Below the pieces are notes generated by a model. It was given only the letters and a program-made list of their open reading frames with translations. It did no database searches and was not told where the DNA came from. 64,000 nt of DNA from Macrolepiota albuminosa (lineage: Eukaryota; Basidiomycota; Agaricomycetes; Agaricales; Agaricaceae), in NCBI GenBank assembly GCA_027475525.1, contig JAMWFC010000114.1:830702-894701 (forward strand). The letters run 5' to 3'. How positions within the stretch are numbered: the stretch's first letter is position 1; each line of letters opens with the position of its first letter. The position numbers were made by a program, and so were the translations under genes. This document shows positions 9,736-20,129 of the stretch, one piece after another.

Positions 9736-10740
9736 CAGTGGCTCAAAAAACTGTCTCAATGTTTCATACTTTTTGAAAGATGACATTGGCATGAAGGATG
9801 GGAAGTACATAAAATTCTGATTAAATCATATAAAATACGATGGCATCATAGCTACAAAATGAATCTAGGTTTATGTAATCAAATCAAAACTGGAGCAATA
9901 GCCATTTTAAAATATTCACTCATTGGGACAGTTTTTAATGTTTAGCTTTGAGCATAGGAACTTTTCTCTTGGTAGCAGACCAATACCCCTCCTCCTTCAA
10001 CACATTCCAGACAGTCTTGGAAGAGACAGGGTTGAAAATGATGTTGTTGATAAAAATTAGTGGCCTGGACAGCTGTATCAAGTCTCCCAGTTGAGATTTG
10101 TTGATCAATAGCCTGTTTATCACATGGAGTAAACTAAGCAGGATGGCCTCCAGGATGGTTTTCCTTGTCCATCTTCAACTCTCTACCAATCCTCCTAGTA
10201 GTAGACTTCCCTAGACCAGTTTGAGCCCCAATCTGACCAGAGAATACCCTTGAGCAAGAAAAGAAACAACAGTAGAGTGTTGTGCAGAAGGAATAGGTTT
10301 CATGATAGTGGTTGAAGGTCAAGATGTGGTTCAACCAGCTTGAACTACTCCCAAATATATCTAAACATGGTCACATGACTTTGTTTATATTCCCACATGC
10401 AACCTACTCTTTATTTCTGAGTAAAATAGGGATAAACCTGAAAAATTAGAGATGCTCAAAAAACTGTCCCAATGAGTAAATATTTTAAAATGGCTATTGC
10501 TCCATCAGTTTTGATTTTAAAATTAGAGATGCTCAAAAAACTGTCCCAATGAGTAAATATTTTAAAATGGCTATTGCTCCATCAGTTTTGATTTTGATTA
10601 CATAAGCCTAAATTCATTCTGTAGCTACGATGCCATAGTATTTTACATGATTTAATCAGAATTTTACGTACTTCCCATCCTTTATGCCAATGTCAACTTT
10701 CAAAAAGTATGAAACATTGGGACAGTTTTTTGAGCCACTG
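9736..10740 (-). mobile_element. Tc1-like element 1, internally deleted, 1005 bp
   Basis: Ends CAGTGGCTC... / ...GAGCCACTG lie between TA dinucleotides (9734-9735 and 10741-10742), the Tc1/mariner target duplication. The terminal inverted repeats are about 200 bp. The interior (9935-10334, minus) codes only the N-terminal DNA-binding part of the transposase (SGQIGAQTGLGKST, RRIGRELKMDKENHPGG and the VSSKTVWNVLKE part). The catalytic domain is gone, so it is non-autonomous. Confidence 0.8.
10442..10596. repeat. 77-bp tandem duplication 5
   Basis: AAAATTAGAGATGCTCAAAA at 10442 recurs at 10519, offset 77, inside the right terminal repeat of Tc1-like element 1. Confidence 0.9.
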
Positions 10741-11181
10741 TACATAAGAAGAATGTAAACAATTAAATACTAATATGAAGATAGAGATTTTCCATCTGTG
10801 TGCTAAAAATTGGGTAAAAAGTAAAACACACTATTTGTAGGGAGAATAGCTTACCTCTTGAGTAATAATGAATATGTTTTTATAAGTGTCAATTGCTGAA
10901 GTATGGTTTCTTGCATACAATCTTTGAGACTTGAATGTTTGATATTTTACAAGTTGATTGATTAGTTTTTTTTTCACTGCTTGCTCATAGTTAATGGGTC
11001 CAGGTCAAGATCTCAGGTAATATTTTAGTATATAACTTGGTCAGTGATAGTTGCAGTAATATTGACAGGTAATCAGAAGACAAGCCATGCATGTATATTG
11101 GAAACACACTCAAAGCCTGCTTGAAAGCTGTACAAAGTGCACTTAATCAATACAATACTGTTGCTTGCACTCTTTCCCCCC

Positions 11182-11422
11182 ATATCTCCCAACATAAAGT
11201 AAATCCAACTAACATACAAGAGTGGTGGTTTGACTCCCATAGTAGGCAATATGTCATGCAGTAGCAGTTGAGCACCACAAATGATGAAGTTGGGTGAGAA
11301 ACATTGCTAGCATGTGGTTACCCAGGACATAGGAGGGTATCACCAACCAGATGCATCAGGTTTACTTTATGTTGGAAGATATTCCACTAAGCTTCACAGC
11401 TTAGTGGAATGTCTCCCAACAA
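11182..11422. repeat. inverted-repeat element with a terminal hairpin (MITE-like)
   Basis: ATATCTCCCAACATAAAGTA (11182) is the reverse complement, with two or three differences, of the TTTACTTTATGTTGGAAGAT stretch at 11361. The right arm is itself the start of a 23-bp stem hairpin (11370-11422): TGTTGG(A)AGA..ATTCCACTAAGC pairs with GCTTAGTGGAAT..CTCCCAACA across six bases. A pol III B-box-like GGTTTGACTCC lies inside (about 11228). No coding capacity. Confidence 0.5.
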
Positions 11423-11561
11423 TCTTAAGCTTTTCTGGGATGTTGTAGTGGAATATGCATTTCTTGCAGACTTTAACCTGCTATCAGACACACATGCATA
11501 ATTGCCCTTGGACTATATCTGCAGCACAGATACTGATGGATGATAATTCAAGATCCAGTGC

Positions 11562-11902
11562 TGTTAGAAGTTATGACCTAGAGCACATGAGTAAGTAATG
11601 GGACCTCAGTCTCGTATACTTGACTCAGTTAAGCCTACCTAGAGCACATGAGTAAGTAATGGGACTAGGTAAGCTATTAGTATTGTGTCCGTTATTTTAA
11701 GTATGTAGTTGCTTACCCTCAGTCTCATATACTTGACTGAGGGTATGTATGACGTCCAACAGTTCATATATATCTGTAATTATGGTGTATCAGGGTAGCG
11801 AGTTAATATCGAGAGAAAGGTATAATGAATCATATTGAAACTAAGTTGTCCCTTGCCGGGCATCAAGAACTCGACGCTTACAGTGTTCAGCAGCACTTAA
11901 CA
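11562..11902 (-). repeat. copia element 1, 3' LTR
   Basis: 341 bp, TG...CA. It contains a perfect 11-bp stem (TACCCTCAGTC at 11714 with GACTGAGGGTA at 11735, 10-base loop). The neighbouring GGTGAGGAGGAG (11903-11914, minus) is the polypurine tract. Confidence 0.92.
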
Positions 11903-11949
11903 CTCCTCCTCACCATAAGTGGTGCACTCCTCCTCGCGTGGAATTGTGG

Positions 11950-13086
11950 TTAAGCCATGCCAAGTATTCGACGGAGTCTGGAGAATTGAGGCAAGGGGAG
12001 GGGTTTTGTAAAAAGGTCAGCAACGTTGTCCTTCGTATTGATGTATCGTACTGTGAGTTCCTTTGATGCCATGCATTCATGAAGGAAGTGGTATTTAATG
12101 TTGACATGTTTCACATGTGAGTGTAGTAACGGGTCTTCTGACAAATTTATTGCAGCATTATTATCACACATGATCGTTGTTGCGTCCTGTGGGCCATAGC
12201 CAATCGCCTGAAGGAGGGTTCGTAACCATATGCATTCCTGTGCAGCCTCAAATGCTGCCATATACTCAGCCTCACAAGAGGAGGCTGCCACAGTCTTTTG
12301 TTTTCGTGATGCCCAGGAGATAATTCCAGAACCTAAGGACCATGCATAGCCCCCTACACTCCGCCTGGTATCCAGGCAGTTCACCCAGTCAGAGTCAGTG
12401 AACCCAGCTAGAGTGATGGGGGATGTACCTCCCAGGCGCAATTGAAGGTCTTTCGTCCCCTTCAAGTAACGGACCACACAAATTGCCGCATTCCAGTGAG
12501 TCAGTAAGTATGAGTCAAAGTATTGGCTCAACTGTTGAACTGCGTACTGAATATCAGGTCTTGAAGATATTGCGAGCTATATTAGACTCCCTACAAGTCT
12601 CTGATATGGTATCTTTGCTATATCCTCACGTTCCTTCTGCGTCATCTTTGTGTAATCTGCACGACGCAACTTGAGCCCAGGTTCCATTGGTAACAACAAG
12701 GGGTTAGCATCATGCTGACCAAACTGTGTGATTAGTCTGTCAATGACTGGCATTTGTGAGAGGTATACTGCTTGATTTGGTCTATCCCAGTTGATAGCTA
12801 TCCCAACAATTTGTTGTGGAGTCCCCAAGTCTGTAATTGACCAGGTGTCTTGCAGCTGGGACTTGAAATGCTCATTCGCCTGTCTTGAGCTTGCGATTGC
12901 TAGGAAATCGTCTACATGTACTGCCGCCACAACTGTCCCGTGACTCGATTTCCTGTAATATACGCACGACTCACATGCCAGACGTGTAAACCCCCACTTC
13001 CCAACCATGTTGTCATTCAAGGTGTGATTCCATATTCTGCCCGCCTGTTTCATCCCATAAAGTCCCCTTTCCAGTTTGCATACATA
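11950..13086 (-). pseudogene. copia element 1: reverse transcriptase 3' half and RNase H
   Basis: Reading inward from the Tc1 insertion: VCKLERGLYGMKQAGRIWN, the RT active site VHVDDFLAIASS (HVDD in place of the usual YVDD), SSRPDIQYAVQQLSQYF, then RNase H with FTDSDW, KQKTVAASSCEAEY, MCDNNAAINLSEDP, HVNIKYHFLHE and NVADLFTKPLP. An in-frame TAG lies in SLI*LAISS at about 12590. The frame otherwise stays open to the TAA after RRILGMA. Confidence 0.85.
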
Positions 13087-13271
13087 CAGTGGCTCAAAAA
13101 ACTGTCCCAATGTTTCATACTTTTTGAAAGATGACATTGGCATGAAGGATGGGAAGTATGTAAAATCCTGATTAAATCATGTAAAAATACTATGGCATCG
13201 TAGCTACAAAATGAATCTAGGTTTATGTAATCAAGATCAAAACCAATAGAGCAATAGCCATTTTAAAATAT

Positions 13272-13427
13272 TCACTCATTGGGACAGTTTTTTGAGCATC
13301 TCTAATTTTTCAGGTTTATCCCTATTTTACTCAGAAATAAAGAGTAGGTTACTCATTGGGACAGTTTTTTGAGCATCTCTAATTTTTCAGGTTTATCCCT
13401 ATTTTACTCAGAAATAAAGAGTAGGTT
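13272..13427. repeat. 77-bp tandem duplication 6
   Basis: ACTCATTGGGACAGTTTTTT at 13274 recurs at 13351, offset 77, at the inner end of the left terminal repeat of Tc1-like element 2. Confidence 0.9.
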
Positions 13428-13523
13428 GCATGTGGGAATATAAACAAAGTCGTGTGACCATGTTTAGATATATTTGGGAGTAGTTCAAGCTGGTTGAACC
13501 ACATCTTGACCTTCAACCACTAT

Positions 13524-14543
13524 CATGAAACCTATTCCTTCTGCACAACACTCTACTGTTGCTTCTCTTCTTGCTTAAGGGTATTCTCTGGTCAGATTGG
13601 GGCTCAAACTGGTTTAGGGAAGTCTACTACTGGGAGGATTGGTAGAGAGTTGGAGATGGACAAGGAAAACCATCCTGGAGGCCATCCTGCTTAGTTTACT
13701 CCATGTGATAAACAGGCTATTGATCGACAAATCTCAACTGGGAGACTTGATACAGCTGTCCAGGCCACTAATTTTTATCAACAACATCATTTTCAACCCT
13801 GTCTCTTCCAAGACTGTCTGGAATGTGTTGAAGGAGGAGGGGTATTGGTCTGCTACCAAGAGAAAAGTTCCTATGCTCAAAGCTAAACATTGACAACTAC
13901 AGCTTAAATGGGCTCAGAAGCATCAGAACTGGACTATAGAAGACTGGAAAAGGGTGTTGTGGACAGATGAGACAAAGATTAACAGGATTGGGTCAGATGG
14001 GAAGCAGTATGTGTGGAAGCTACAAGAAGAAGACATTTCAGACTGAACAACTACACCTACTGTGAAGCATGGAGGAGGGAATAATCTCATGGTATGGGGC
14101 TGTATGAGTTGGAATGAGGTAGAAAAGCTTGTAGAGGTGGTGGGGATCATGAATGCAGAGCAGTGCTCTGAAATTTTAGATGATGGAGCAAAGGAGAATT
14201 TTGAGAAGTTGGAGATGGAGGAGGGTGCCCACTACTTTCAACAGGACAATAACTCCAAACACAACTCCAAGAGGGCTGACAAGTGGTTTGAGGACAGCAA
14301 CTTTAATGTCCTTTGGTGGCCAGCCCAATCCCCTGATCTCAACCCTATTGAACATCTCTAGGAGTACCTCAAAGAGCAACTTAGGCAGTATGAAACACCT
14401 CCTTATGGTGTGCATGAATTATGGGAGAGGGTTGCAAAGGAGTGGGATGAAATACCACCAGAGGTATGCCAAAGACTAATAGAAAGCATGCCTAGAAGGA
14501 TTCAAGCAGTTATCAAAGCAAATAGAGGACATACAAAGTACTA
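13524..14543 (+). pseudogene. Tc1-family transposase, broken
   Basis: An N-terminal helix-turn-helix region (PIPSAQHSTVASLLA) is followed by a GRIGRELEMDKENHPGGHPA linker and VSSKTVWNVLKEEGYW. The DDE catalytic domain has VLWTDETKI (first Asp), MVWGCMSW, HYFQQDNNSKHNS (second Asp) and WPAQSPDLNPIEHL (the Glu of NPIE). The position after HL, normally Trp, is TAG, and there are stops or frameshifts after SLLA, GLKLV and AKH. The C-terminus PRRIQAVIKANRG is present. All catalytic acids are visible, but the frame is not continuous. Confidence 0.8.
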
Positions 14544-14773
14544 GATACTAAAATTAGAGATGCTCAAAAAACTGTCCCAATGAGTGAATATTTTAAAATG
14601 GCTATTGCTCCATCAGCTTTGATCTTGATTACATAAACGTAGATTTATTTTGTAGCTACGATGCCATAGTATTTTACATGATTTAATCAGGATTTTATGT
14701 ACTTCCCATCTTTCATGCCAATGTCATCTTTCAAAAAGTATGAAACATTGGGACAGTTTTTTGAGCCACTGTA

Positions 14774-15694
14774 GTTTTCCTTGCCCAGTTCTTCAAAGTC
14801 CCTTGGTTGCTCCATGTAAGTCGTCTCCTCCTCAGGCAATATGCCATGAAAAGCCATTTTAATGTTGACTTGCATAGTGTCCCAGCTCTGCGCCGTAGCA
14901 AGGTGGAGTAGGATGCGCCAGGATTCTGTGCGAGCTGTCAGTGAGGTAGTCTTTGTATATTCTTTTCCGTAGACTTGATTGAAGCCCTGCAGAACATGTC
15001 TTACTTTGAACCGCACAATGTTACCCTTTTCATCTCATTTGAGTGCAAATACTGGACGGCCACGGTGTACTCTGTGTCCCACAGGCACCTCTTCTCGTGG
15101 TATCAGTTTGTATACACCCATTTCTTTCAACGATTTTAGTTCATCTTCATAGGCTGCCTTCCATCTTTCAGCATCGGGAGATTTTTGAGCTTGATTCCAT
15201 GTTTTCGGTACTTTGGGATCAATATCAGCAGCATCTATCCCTACTTTGTCATCGATTTCATTTAATGCTGCTAGGGCTCGATTGAGATCAAGGTCATTGT
15301 TTATTGTGGCAGGTACATCAACATTGTTTTCACAATGAAGTTCCTGAATTAAACATTGGCGCTCTGATCTTGCCTCACATATCCGCTCAGCTAACTCTTT
15401 TGATTCTCTTACTGCTCGTTGCACCGCTGTCTCAGGTGCCTCATCAGGTTTACTCCTCGCAGTTGGTACTGAAACGCATGTCAACCTTTGTGGTTGATCT
15501 GGGATTTGTTCAGCAGCTTCATTTTCATGGGCATGCTGTTCATGAGGCAGTGGGTCTACAGGTATGTCTGGTTTGTCGTACATTTGCTCTGCTTCTCTGG
15601 TCATGGTAGGATTAGGTACTTCATCGTCATCCGGTACTATAAAGGGCTGGTCTGCTGCTCCTTTTGAAATGGTCTGTATGGAAGGCGTGTCCAT
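14774..15694 (-). pseudogene. copia element 1: linker and reverse transcriptase 5' half
   Basis: The minus strand reads the acidic linker between integrase and RT (VPDDDEVPNPTMT... DIDPKVPKTWNQAQKSPDAE), then WKAAYEDELKSLKEMGVYKL, the usual start of the copia RT. VPVGHRVHRGRPVFALK ends at a TGA where Trp is expected. Reading resumes with RFKVRHVLQGFNQVYGKEY and QVNIKMAFHGILPEEETTYM up to the Tc1 insertion. The usual Asp of the first RT motif (VDIKxAFL) is Asn (VNIKMAFH), which would impair catalysis. Confidence 0.8.
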
Positions 15695-16548
15695 GGGGGG
15701 GTGTTTGTAGGCTCTGGCGGCAGTGCAGTTGTAGTTAGGTCAATTGCATTGTGATCATCCTGGTGTTCAATAAATCGAACGTGGTATGTGCTGTATACCC
15801 GTTTCAATGTTCTATCGTAGCATTGGTATGCCTTAGCCTTGGGATCGTAGCCTATCAGCACACACTCTATTGATCTTTCATAGATCTTGGGGTTGTGCTT
15901 GCCTAAAATAAGGACAAAGACTCGGCATCCAATTTCACAAATGTAAGAGTAATTCGGTTTTCTGCCATACCATAACTCATCAGGTGTGACGTTGTTCACT
16001 GCTGAGGTCTTTGTTTTACCGTGTAGGTGAGCTGCCGTCATATAGAACTCATCCCAGAGGGATGTCGGACATTTTGCGTATAATCTCATTGCAATACTCT
16101 TTCCCATAAGAGTCCTGTGCATTTTTTCGACACGTCCAAGGTGAGCTGAAGTGTATACCACGCCATGCTGTGTTGTGATTCCTTGAGAATGATACCACAG
16201 TTCATTCTCTCTGGCTATAATTTTGGAGTCATTTCCTGAACGAAGTATTCCAAGCTTTAGTCCGGTTTCTACTTGTCACGCTAATATCCATGCTTTTAGC
16301 TCACTGAATGCATCACTCTTCAGTTTTAATGGGATAGACCAGGGTTTATTCGTGTAGTCATCCACTATGTTCATGATATAGTTATTCCCGGTCCGTGATG
16401 TAACATCCTGCTTCCCTGTCAAATCGACCCAAACAATTCCCAGTTTTTGTGTAGCCCTATGCCCAACTCCTTCCTCCCTGATCTTGGGGACAGGTGTCCT
16501 TGCCTGTTTGCCACAAATGCATTCGTCACATTTTGGTGGCTTGGAAGG

Positions 16549-16703
16549 GAAACTGGATGGCATACCTTTGATCATGCCTGATTTTGCCATGTCCAAGATC
16601 GTCTGGTAGTTGGCATGACCCAGTCGAAACTGGATGGCATACCTTTGATCATGCCTGATTTTGCCATGTCCAAGATCGTCTGGTAGTTGGCATGACCCAG
16701 TCA
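16549..16703. repeat. 77-bp tandem duplication 7
   Basis: AACTGGATGGCATACC at 16551 recurs at 16628, offset 77. It repeats the HANYQTILDMAKSG segment of the integrase. Confidence 0.9.
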
Positions 16704-16894
16704 GCGGTGCCATGTAACAGCATTGGGTGATGAATAGACGGCGAGAGCAGATTCGTTATGAAGATTCAATGCATACAAATTCTTCATGGGTAAAAGAGCT
16801 CCGTTTGCAACTAATTCATTCATAGTCTTTCTGAATAATGTGGCCCCCCTGTCGCCAAACATTGTGAAAATGCCAACGTTCTTCGCGAGCAGGC

Positions 16895-17048
16895 TGATTG
16901 AGAGCAGTCATACGGTAGCCTTTGGGACATATAGTGCATCATTAAGTGTCAAGTATGAGCCGTTTTCTACACGATTGAGAGCAGTCATACGGTAGCCTTT
17001 GGGACATATAGTGCATCATTAAGTGTCAAGTATGAGCCGTTTTCTACA
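16895..17048. repeat. 77-bp tandem duplication 8
   Basis: GATTGAGAGCAGTCATACGG at 16896 recurs at 16973, offset 77, just downstream of the protease. Confidence 0.9.
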
Positions 17049-17239
17049 CATAAGCGCATCTGACCAGTTGCTGTTGCCGCTATTGCTGATCCACCCACTC
17101 CTCGGATGGGCTTATGGGTAATAGGTTCTAACGAGATGAAATTGTGGGGGTTTGGAGAGATATGAACAGTAGCGCCTGAGTCTAAGTAGAATGAGCATAC
17201 ATCAACTATAGTGGTTGCGCTGGAAAGTGTGGTTTTGGT

Positions 17240-17393
17240 GGTTGTGTACTCCTTCCAGTCAACGCCAGTCTTTGGCTCCTCCTCCAGTGTAATCCATGCG
17301 TCGACCTCAAGGCTTTGGTTGTGTACTCCTTCCAGTCAACGCCAGTCTTTGGCTCCTCCTCCAGTGTAATCCATGCGTCGACCTCAAGGCTTT
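17240..17393. repeat. 77-bp tandem duplication 9
   Basis: GTTGTGTACTCCTTCCAGTC at 17241 recurs at 17318, offset 77, between gag and protease. Confidence 0.9.
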
Positions 17394-18596
17394 TGCATCT
17401 GCAAGGGTTCCTGGGACCTCATTGGATGCCAGGCCTGCAAACTCGGCCTTTGTAGGTGCTCCACAGCCTTTCCAGCCTGGCTAGTGACATAGGCTGCCAA
17501 AGCATCAGAATCACCTTCGATTGTGAAGGCTGAGCCCCCAACAGGTGTTATTGTGAACTTTGACACATTCCTCTTCTTATCACGGTTATCTTTTTGTGCC
17601 TTATAATGGGCAAGCCTTGCTGCCTTCGCCTCCTCTAGTGTCTTTCCGGCCATCCCGCCACCCTCTAAAATACACCACGGCTTAGTGTGGCCTGTGTATA
17701 CCAGGTGCCCACGTGATTTGCAACTGTCGCAAACCAGGTCATCCTGTCGGTTACTCACACGCGCTGCCAAGGCGTTTGGCTGTGTATCATGCATCCCTCT
17801 GTCTGTGGCATAGAGTGTCTGTTTGTTTTTGAGGAATTGGCGAATATCATCAGGTCCGTACGGCATTGCCGCTGTTGCTGCTGCGAGGTCTCTGGAGATG
17901 ATGGAGTGCACGTTTGCATATAGCAAGTTGTCAGACAGGGAAGACAGCGCTGCAATAGATTGTAGGAGTTCCTTTGTCACTTCTGCACGTTTGCATATAG
18001 CAAGTTGTCAGACAGGGAAGACAGCGCTGCAATAGATTGTAGGAGTTCCTTTGTCACTTCTCGACGTCAAACACACGATTGATCTTCTCAAAGATCCTGT
18101 CTATTGTTTTGGTGATAGGTTCCGCAGGGGAGCATTTCGTAGTTAATGCTTTCTGTAGCAATCGGACTTGCTGAACCGGCCCCGCACCACCATGCCTCGC
18201 CTGTAGGTACTCCCAGAGGGCCTTAGCATCGATCGTGTTGTCAGCCAGATTACGCTCAGATTCAGAGAGACCCAGCATCAAGAATGAACCTGCGAGACAA
18301 TTGTTCAACTGCCAGTTATGGTAGGCTCGTGGCTCGTGTAACTTGTGTGGGATATTAGGGGGGTCGAAAACATACTCATATAAACCGCTCATGGTGAGTT
18401 CGAGCCTCATAAACTTTGACCACGGTGTCCACTTTCTGTCATCCTTAGCAAGCATATCTCCAGTATATCGAAGTGAAATCTTAATCTGGGAAATAATAGG
18501 GGTCAAATTATCAACACGACGCATCTCGGTCGCTGCAGCATCAGTAACCGTCGGGGGTGATGGGCTAGTATCAGTTGGGGGTTGGGTAGGAGCCAT
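17384..18596 (-). pseudogene. copia element 1: gag
   Basis: The ATG at 18596 opens a Pro/Thr-rich start, then the UBN2/DUF4219-type capsid region (WTPWSKFMRLELTMSGLYEY, LSESERNLADNTIDAKALWE, KTIDRIFEKINRVFD). After the 77-bp duplication, AEVTKELLQSIAALS and the zinc-knuckle-like CDSCKSRGHLVYTGHTKPWC follow. This knuckle is irregular against the usual CX2CX4HX4C. The frame is interrupted by the duplication. Confidence 0.8.
17907..18061. repeat. 77-bp tandem duplication 10
   Basis: GCACGTTTGCATATAGCAAG (17908) recurs at about 17985, offset 77. It repeats KELLQSIAALSSLSDNLLYA in gag and creates the apparent break between the two gag frames. Confidence 0.9.
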
Positions 18597-18782
18597 AGTT
18601 GGATCAGATCAGGTAAGGATAACGGCCAGTACAGGGTAACTCGTGCCCTGCAAACAAACAACACACGTTGCTACGCAGTAATCAAAGCAGAAGATATCAG
18701 GCAAAAGCCAGTCAGGGTCGGATGCAATTGGGTCCACACAGAAAAAAAATTGGTCGTTAACTTCAGTATGTGAAGCAGCACT

Positions 18783-18793
18783 CTCCCATAACC
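18783..18793 (-). promoter_or_regulatory. copia element 1 primer binding site, half-tRNA-iMet type
   Basis: GGTTATGGGAG directly follows the 5' LTR. It resembles GGTTATGAGCCC, complementary to the anticodon stem-loop of initiator methionine tRNA, the primer used by Drosophila copia and yeast Ty5. The same sequence type follows the 5' LTR of copia elements 2 and 3. Confidence 0.55.
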
Positions 18794-19134
18794 TGTTAGA
18801 AGTTACGACCTAGAGCACACGAGTAAGTAATGGGACCTCAGTCTCGTATACTTGACTCAGTTAAGCCTACCTAGAGCACACGAGTAAGTAATGGGACTAG
18901 GTAAGCTATTAGTGTTGTGTCCGTTATTTTAAGTATGTAGTTGCTTACCCTCAGTCTCGTATACTTGACTGAGGGTATGTACGACGTCCAACAGTTCATA
19001 TATATCTGTAATTATGGTGTATCAGGGTAGCGAGTTAATATCGAGAGAAAGGTATAATGAATCATATTGAAACTAAGTTGTCCCTTGCCGGGCATCAAGA
19101 ACTCGACGCTTACGGTGTTCAGCAGCACTTAACA
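18794..19134 (-). repeat. copia element 1, 5' LTR
   Basis: 341 bp; 334 sites equal to the 3' LTR. The 11-bp stem TACCCTCAGTC (18946) / GACTGAGGGTA (18967) is kept. Confidence 0.92.
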
Positions 19135-19139
19135 AGTGC

Positions 19140-20129
19140 ACACATGAGTTGAAATACAATGGCTTGTCACATAGATCTATGATATAGAAGCATATCTTCA
19201 GGAAAAAGAAAAGACTATGGAAGCTGAAGATCATGCAATCACCCATCAGATATTTTTACAGCAATAACATGTTTATATGTTCAACATTTTCCAAAGAACA
19301 TTGTTCCCTCCACCCAGTGAGTACAAAGCCCTAAGTTCGAGTCATCTCTCGAACTTCAGGTGTGTAGATTGCTTTACTTATGTCTGACTTGATTTCGAAC
19401 TTCAGATTGACTTCAGATTACTTTGATTGTACCATCTATAACTTCAACACAAAGTTTATCCGTCAAGCTGCGACAACCATATGACTTAAGATTTATCATA
19501 ATATTTTTCTACAAAAATAAATTATAATACAGGGCAGCCATACAAACACATTGCAGAGGCTATGGCGCCACAGATGACAATTTATTGGCGAAGTCTGAAA
19601 TCATTGTCCTTATGTTATTCTTTATGATAAGCTGATCTAGATGTGTAGGTACCCGTAAATTAGCAGTCAACCTCAGAAAGCATGTCCTATCTTGAAAAAA
19701 AGCCTGGGTCTCTCACGTTCGAAATTCAAGGCTAAAGGCCTGCATCTGTTCTTGGTCTTGGAACTTCTGTAATTTTTTGTAGACTTCTGTAATTCTCTCT
19801 TGACTTCTATCGTCCAAAATCCAGTACTTGATAAGCAGAGAAGGAGCTGAACGAAGCAAATAATACGTTGGATAGTTCTCAATCAGGAAGACATCGAGTT
19901 AGAAGTCGAGAGTAAAGAGTCCAACAAAGGGAAGGTCAATGTCCAAGTACGCTAGTGAAGAGTTTTTTCAAAAAAAATCAAAGCTCATATTACATACGCG
20001 GCTGGTTACTAGTACTATATCCTTGTATGTTTGAATTATATGTGCCTGATTTTTTTTTCAGTGCAGGCAGAAGGTCAATTGGAGCTTGGTAACATACCGT
20101 TTTTATACAGTGACAAGTACATTCATCAA
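19140..20129. other. no recognised gene
   Basis: AT-rich spacer between copia element 1 and the amine oxidase gene. A short dyad (GTTCGAGTCATCTCTCGAAC, about 19337) is the only structure noticed. Part of it will be the 3' untranslated region of the amine oxidase. Confidence 0.3.

Larger units (their letters stand above)
13087..14771 (+). mobile_element. Tc1-like element 2, 1685 bp, inserted in copia element 1
   Basis: CAGTGGCTC...GAGCCACTG ends with about 220-bp terminal inverted repeats, bounded by TA (13085-13086 and 14772-14773). The TA belongs to a tyrosine codon of the copia RT, whose two halves (...LGKEN|Y|VCKLERG...) join exactly if the element is removed. This is the longest Tc1 copy in the window and carries most of a transposase. 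Confidence 0.92.
15695..17215 (-). pseudogene. copia element 1: protease and integrase
   Basis: The aspartic protease signature FYLDSGATVHISP lies at about 17170-17190. The GAG pre-integrase domain shows HRRLGHANYQTILDMA and the C..C pair CDECICGKQ. The integrase core reads VWVDLTGK (first Asp) and IVDDYTNKPWSIPLK, then LRSGNDSKIIARENELW and GVVYTSAHLGRVEKMHRTL; the RSDNGGE-like motif is altered to RSGNDSK. Downstream DELWYGRKPNYSYICEIGC and VLIGYDPKAKAYQCYD are typical of copia. A TGA after WILA (16276) and two 77-bp duplications break the frame. Confidence 0.85.
11562..19134 (-). mobile_element. copia element 1, full length, with nested Tc1 element
   Basis: Two 341-bp LTRs (11562-11902 and 18794-19134), both TGTTAG...TTAACA, are flanked by an identical 5-bp target duplication AGTGC (11557-11561 and 19135-19139). 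Coding runs on the minus strand in copia order: gag, protease, integrase, reverse transcriptase, RNase H. Several stops are present (a TGG to TGA type change at about 15036, a CGA to TGA type change at 16276, a TAG near 12590), and Tc1 element 2 splits the RT. It is therefore dead as it stands but young: the LTRs differ at only 7 of 341 sites. Confidence 0.92.

Noticed and set aside
12916..13134. Plus-strand frames opposite the copia and Tc1 coding regions
   Set aside because: Antisense shadows; the minus strand holds the recognisable RT motifs.
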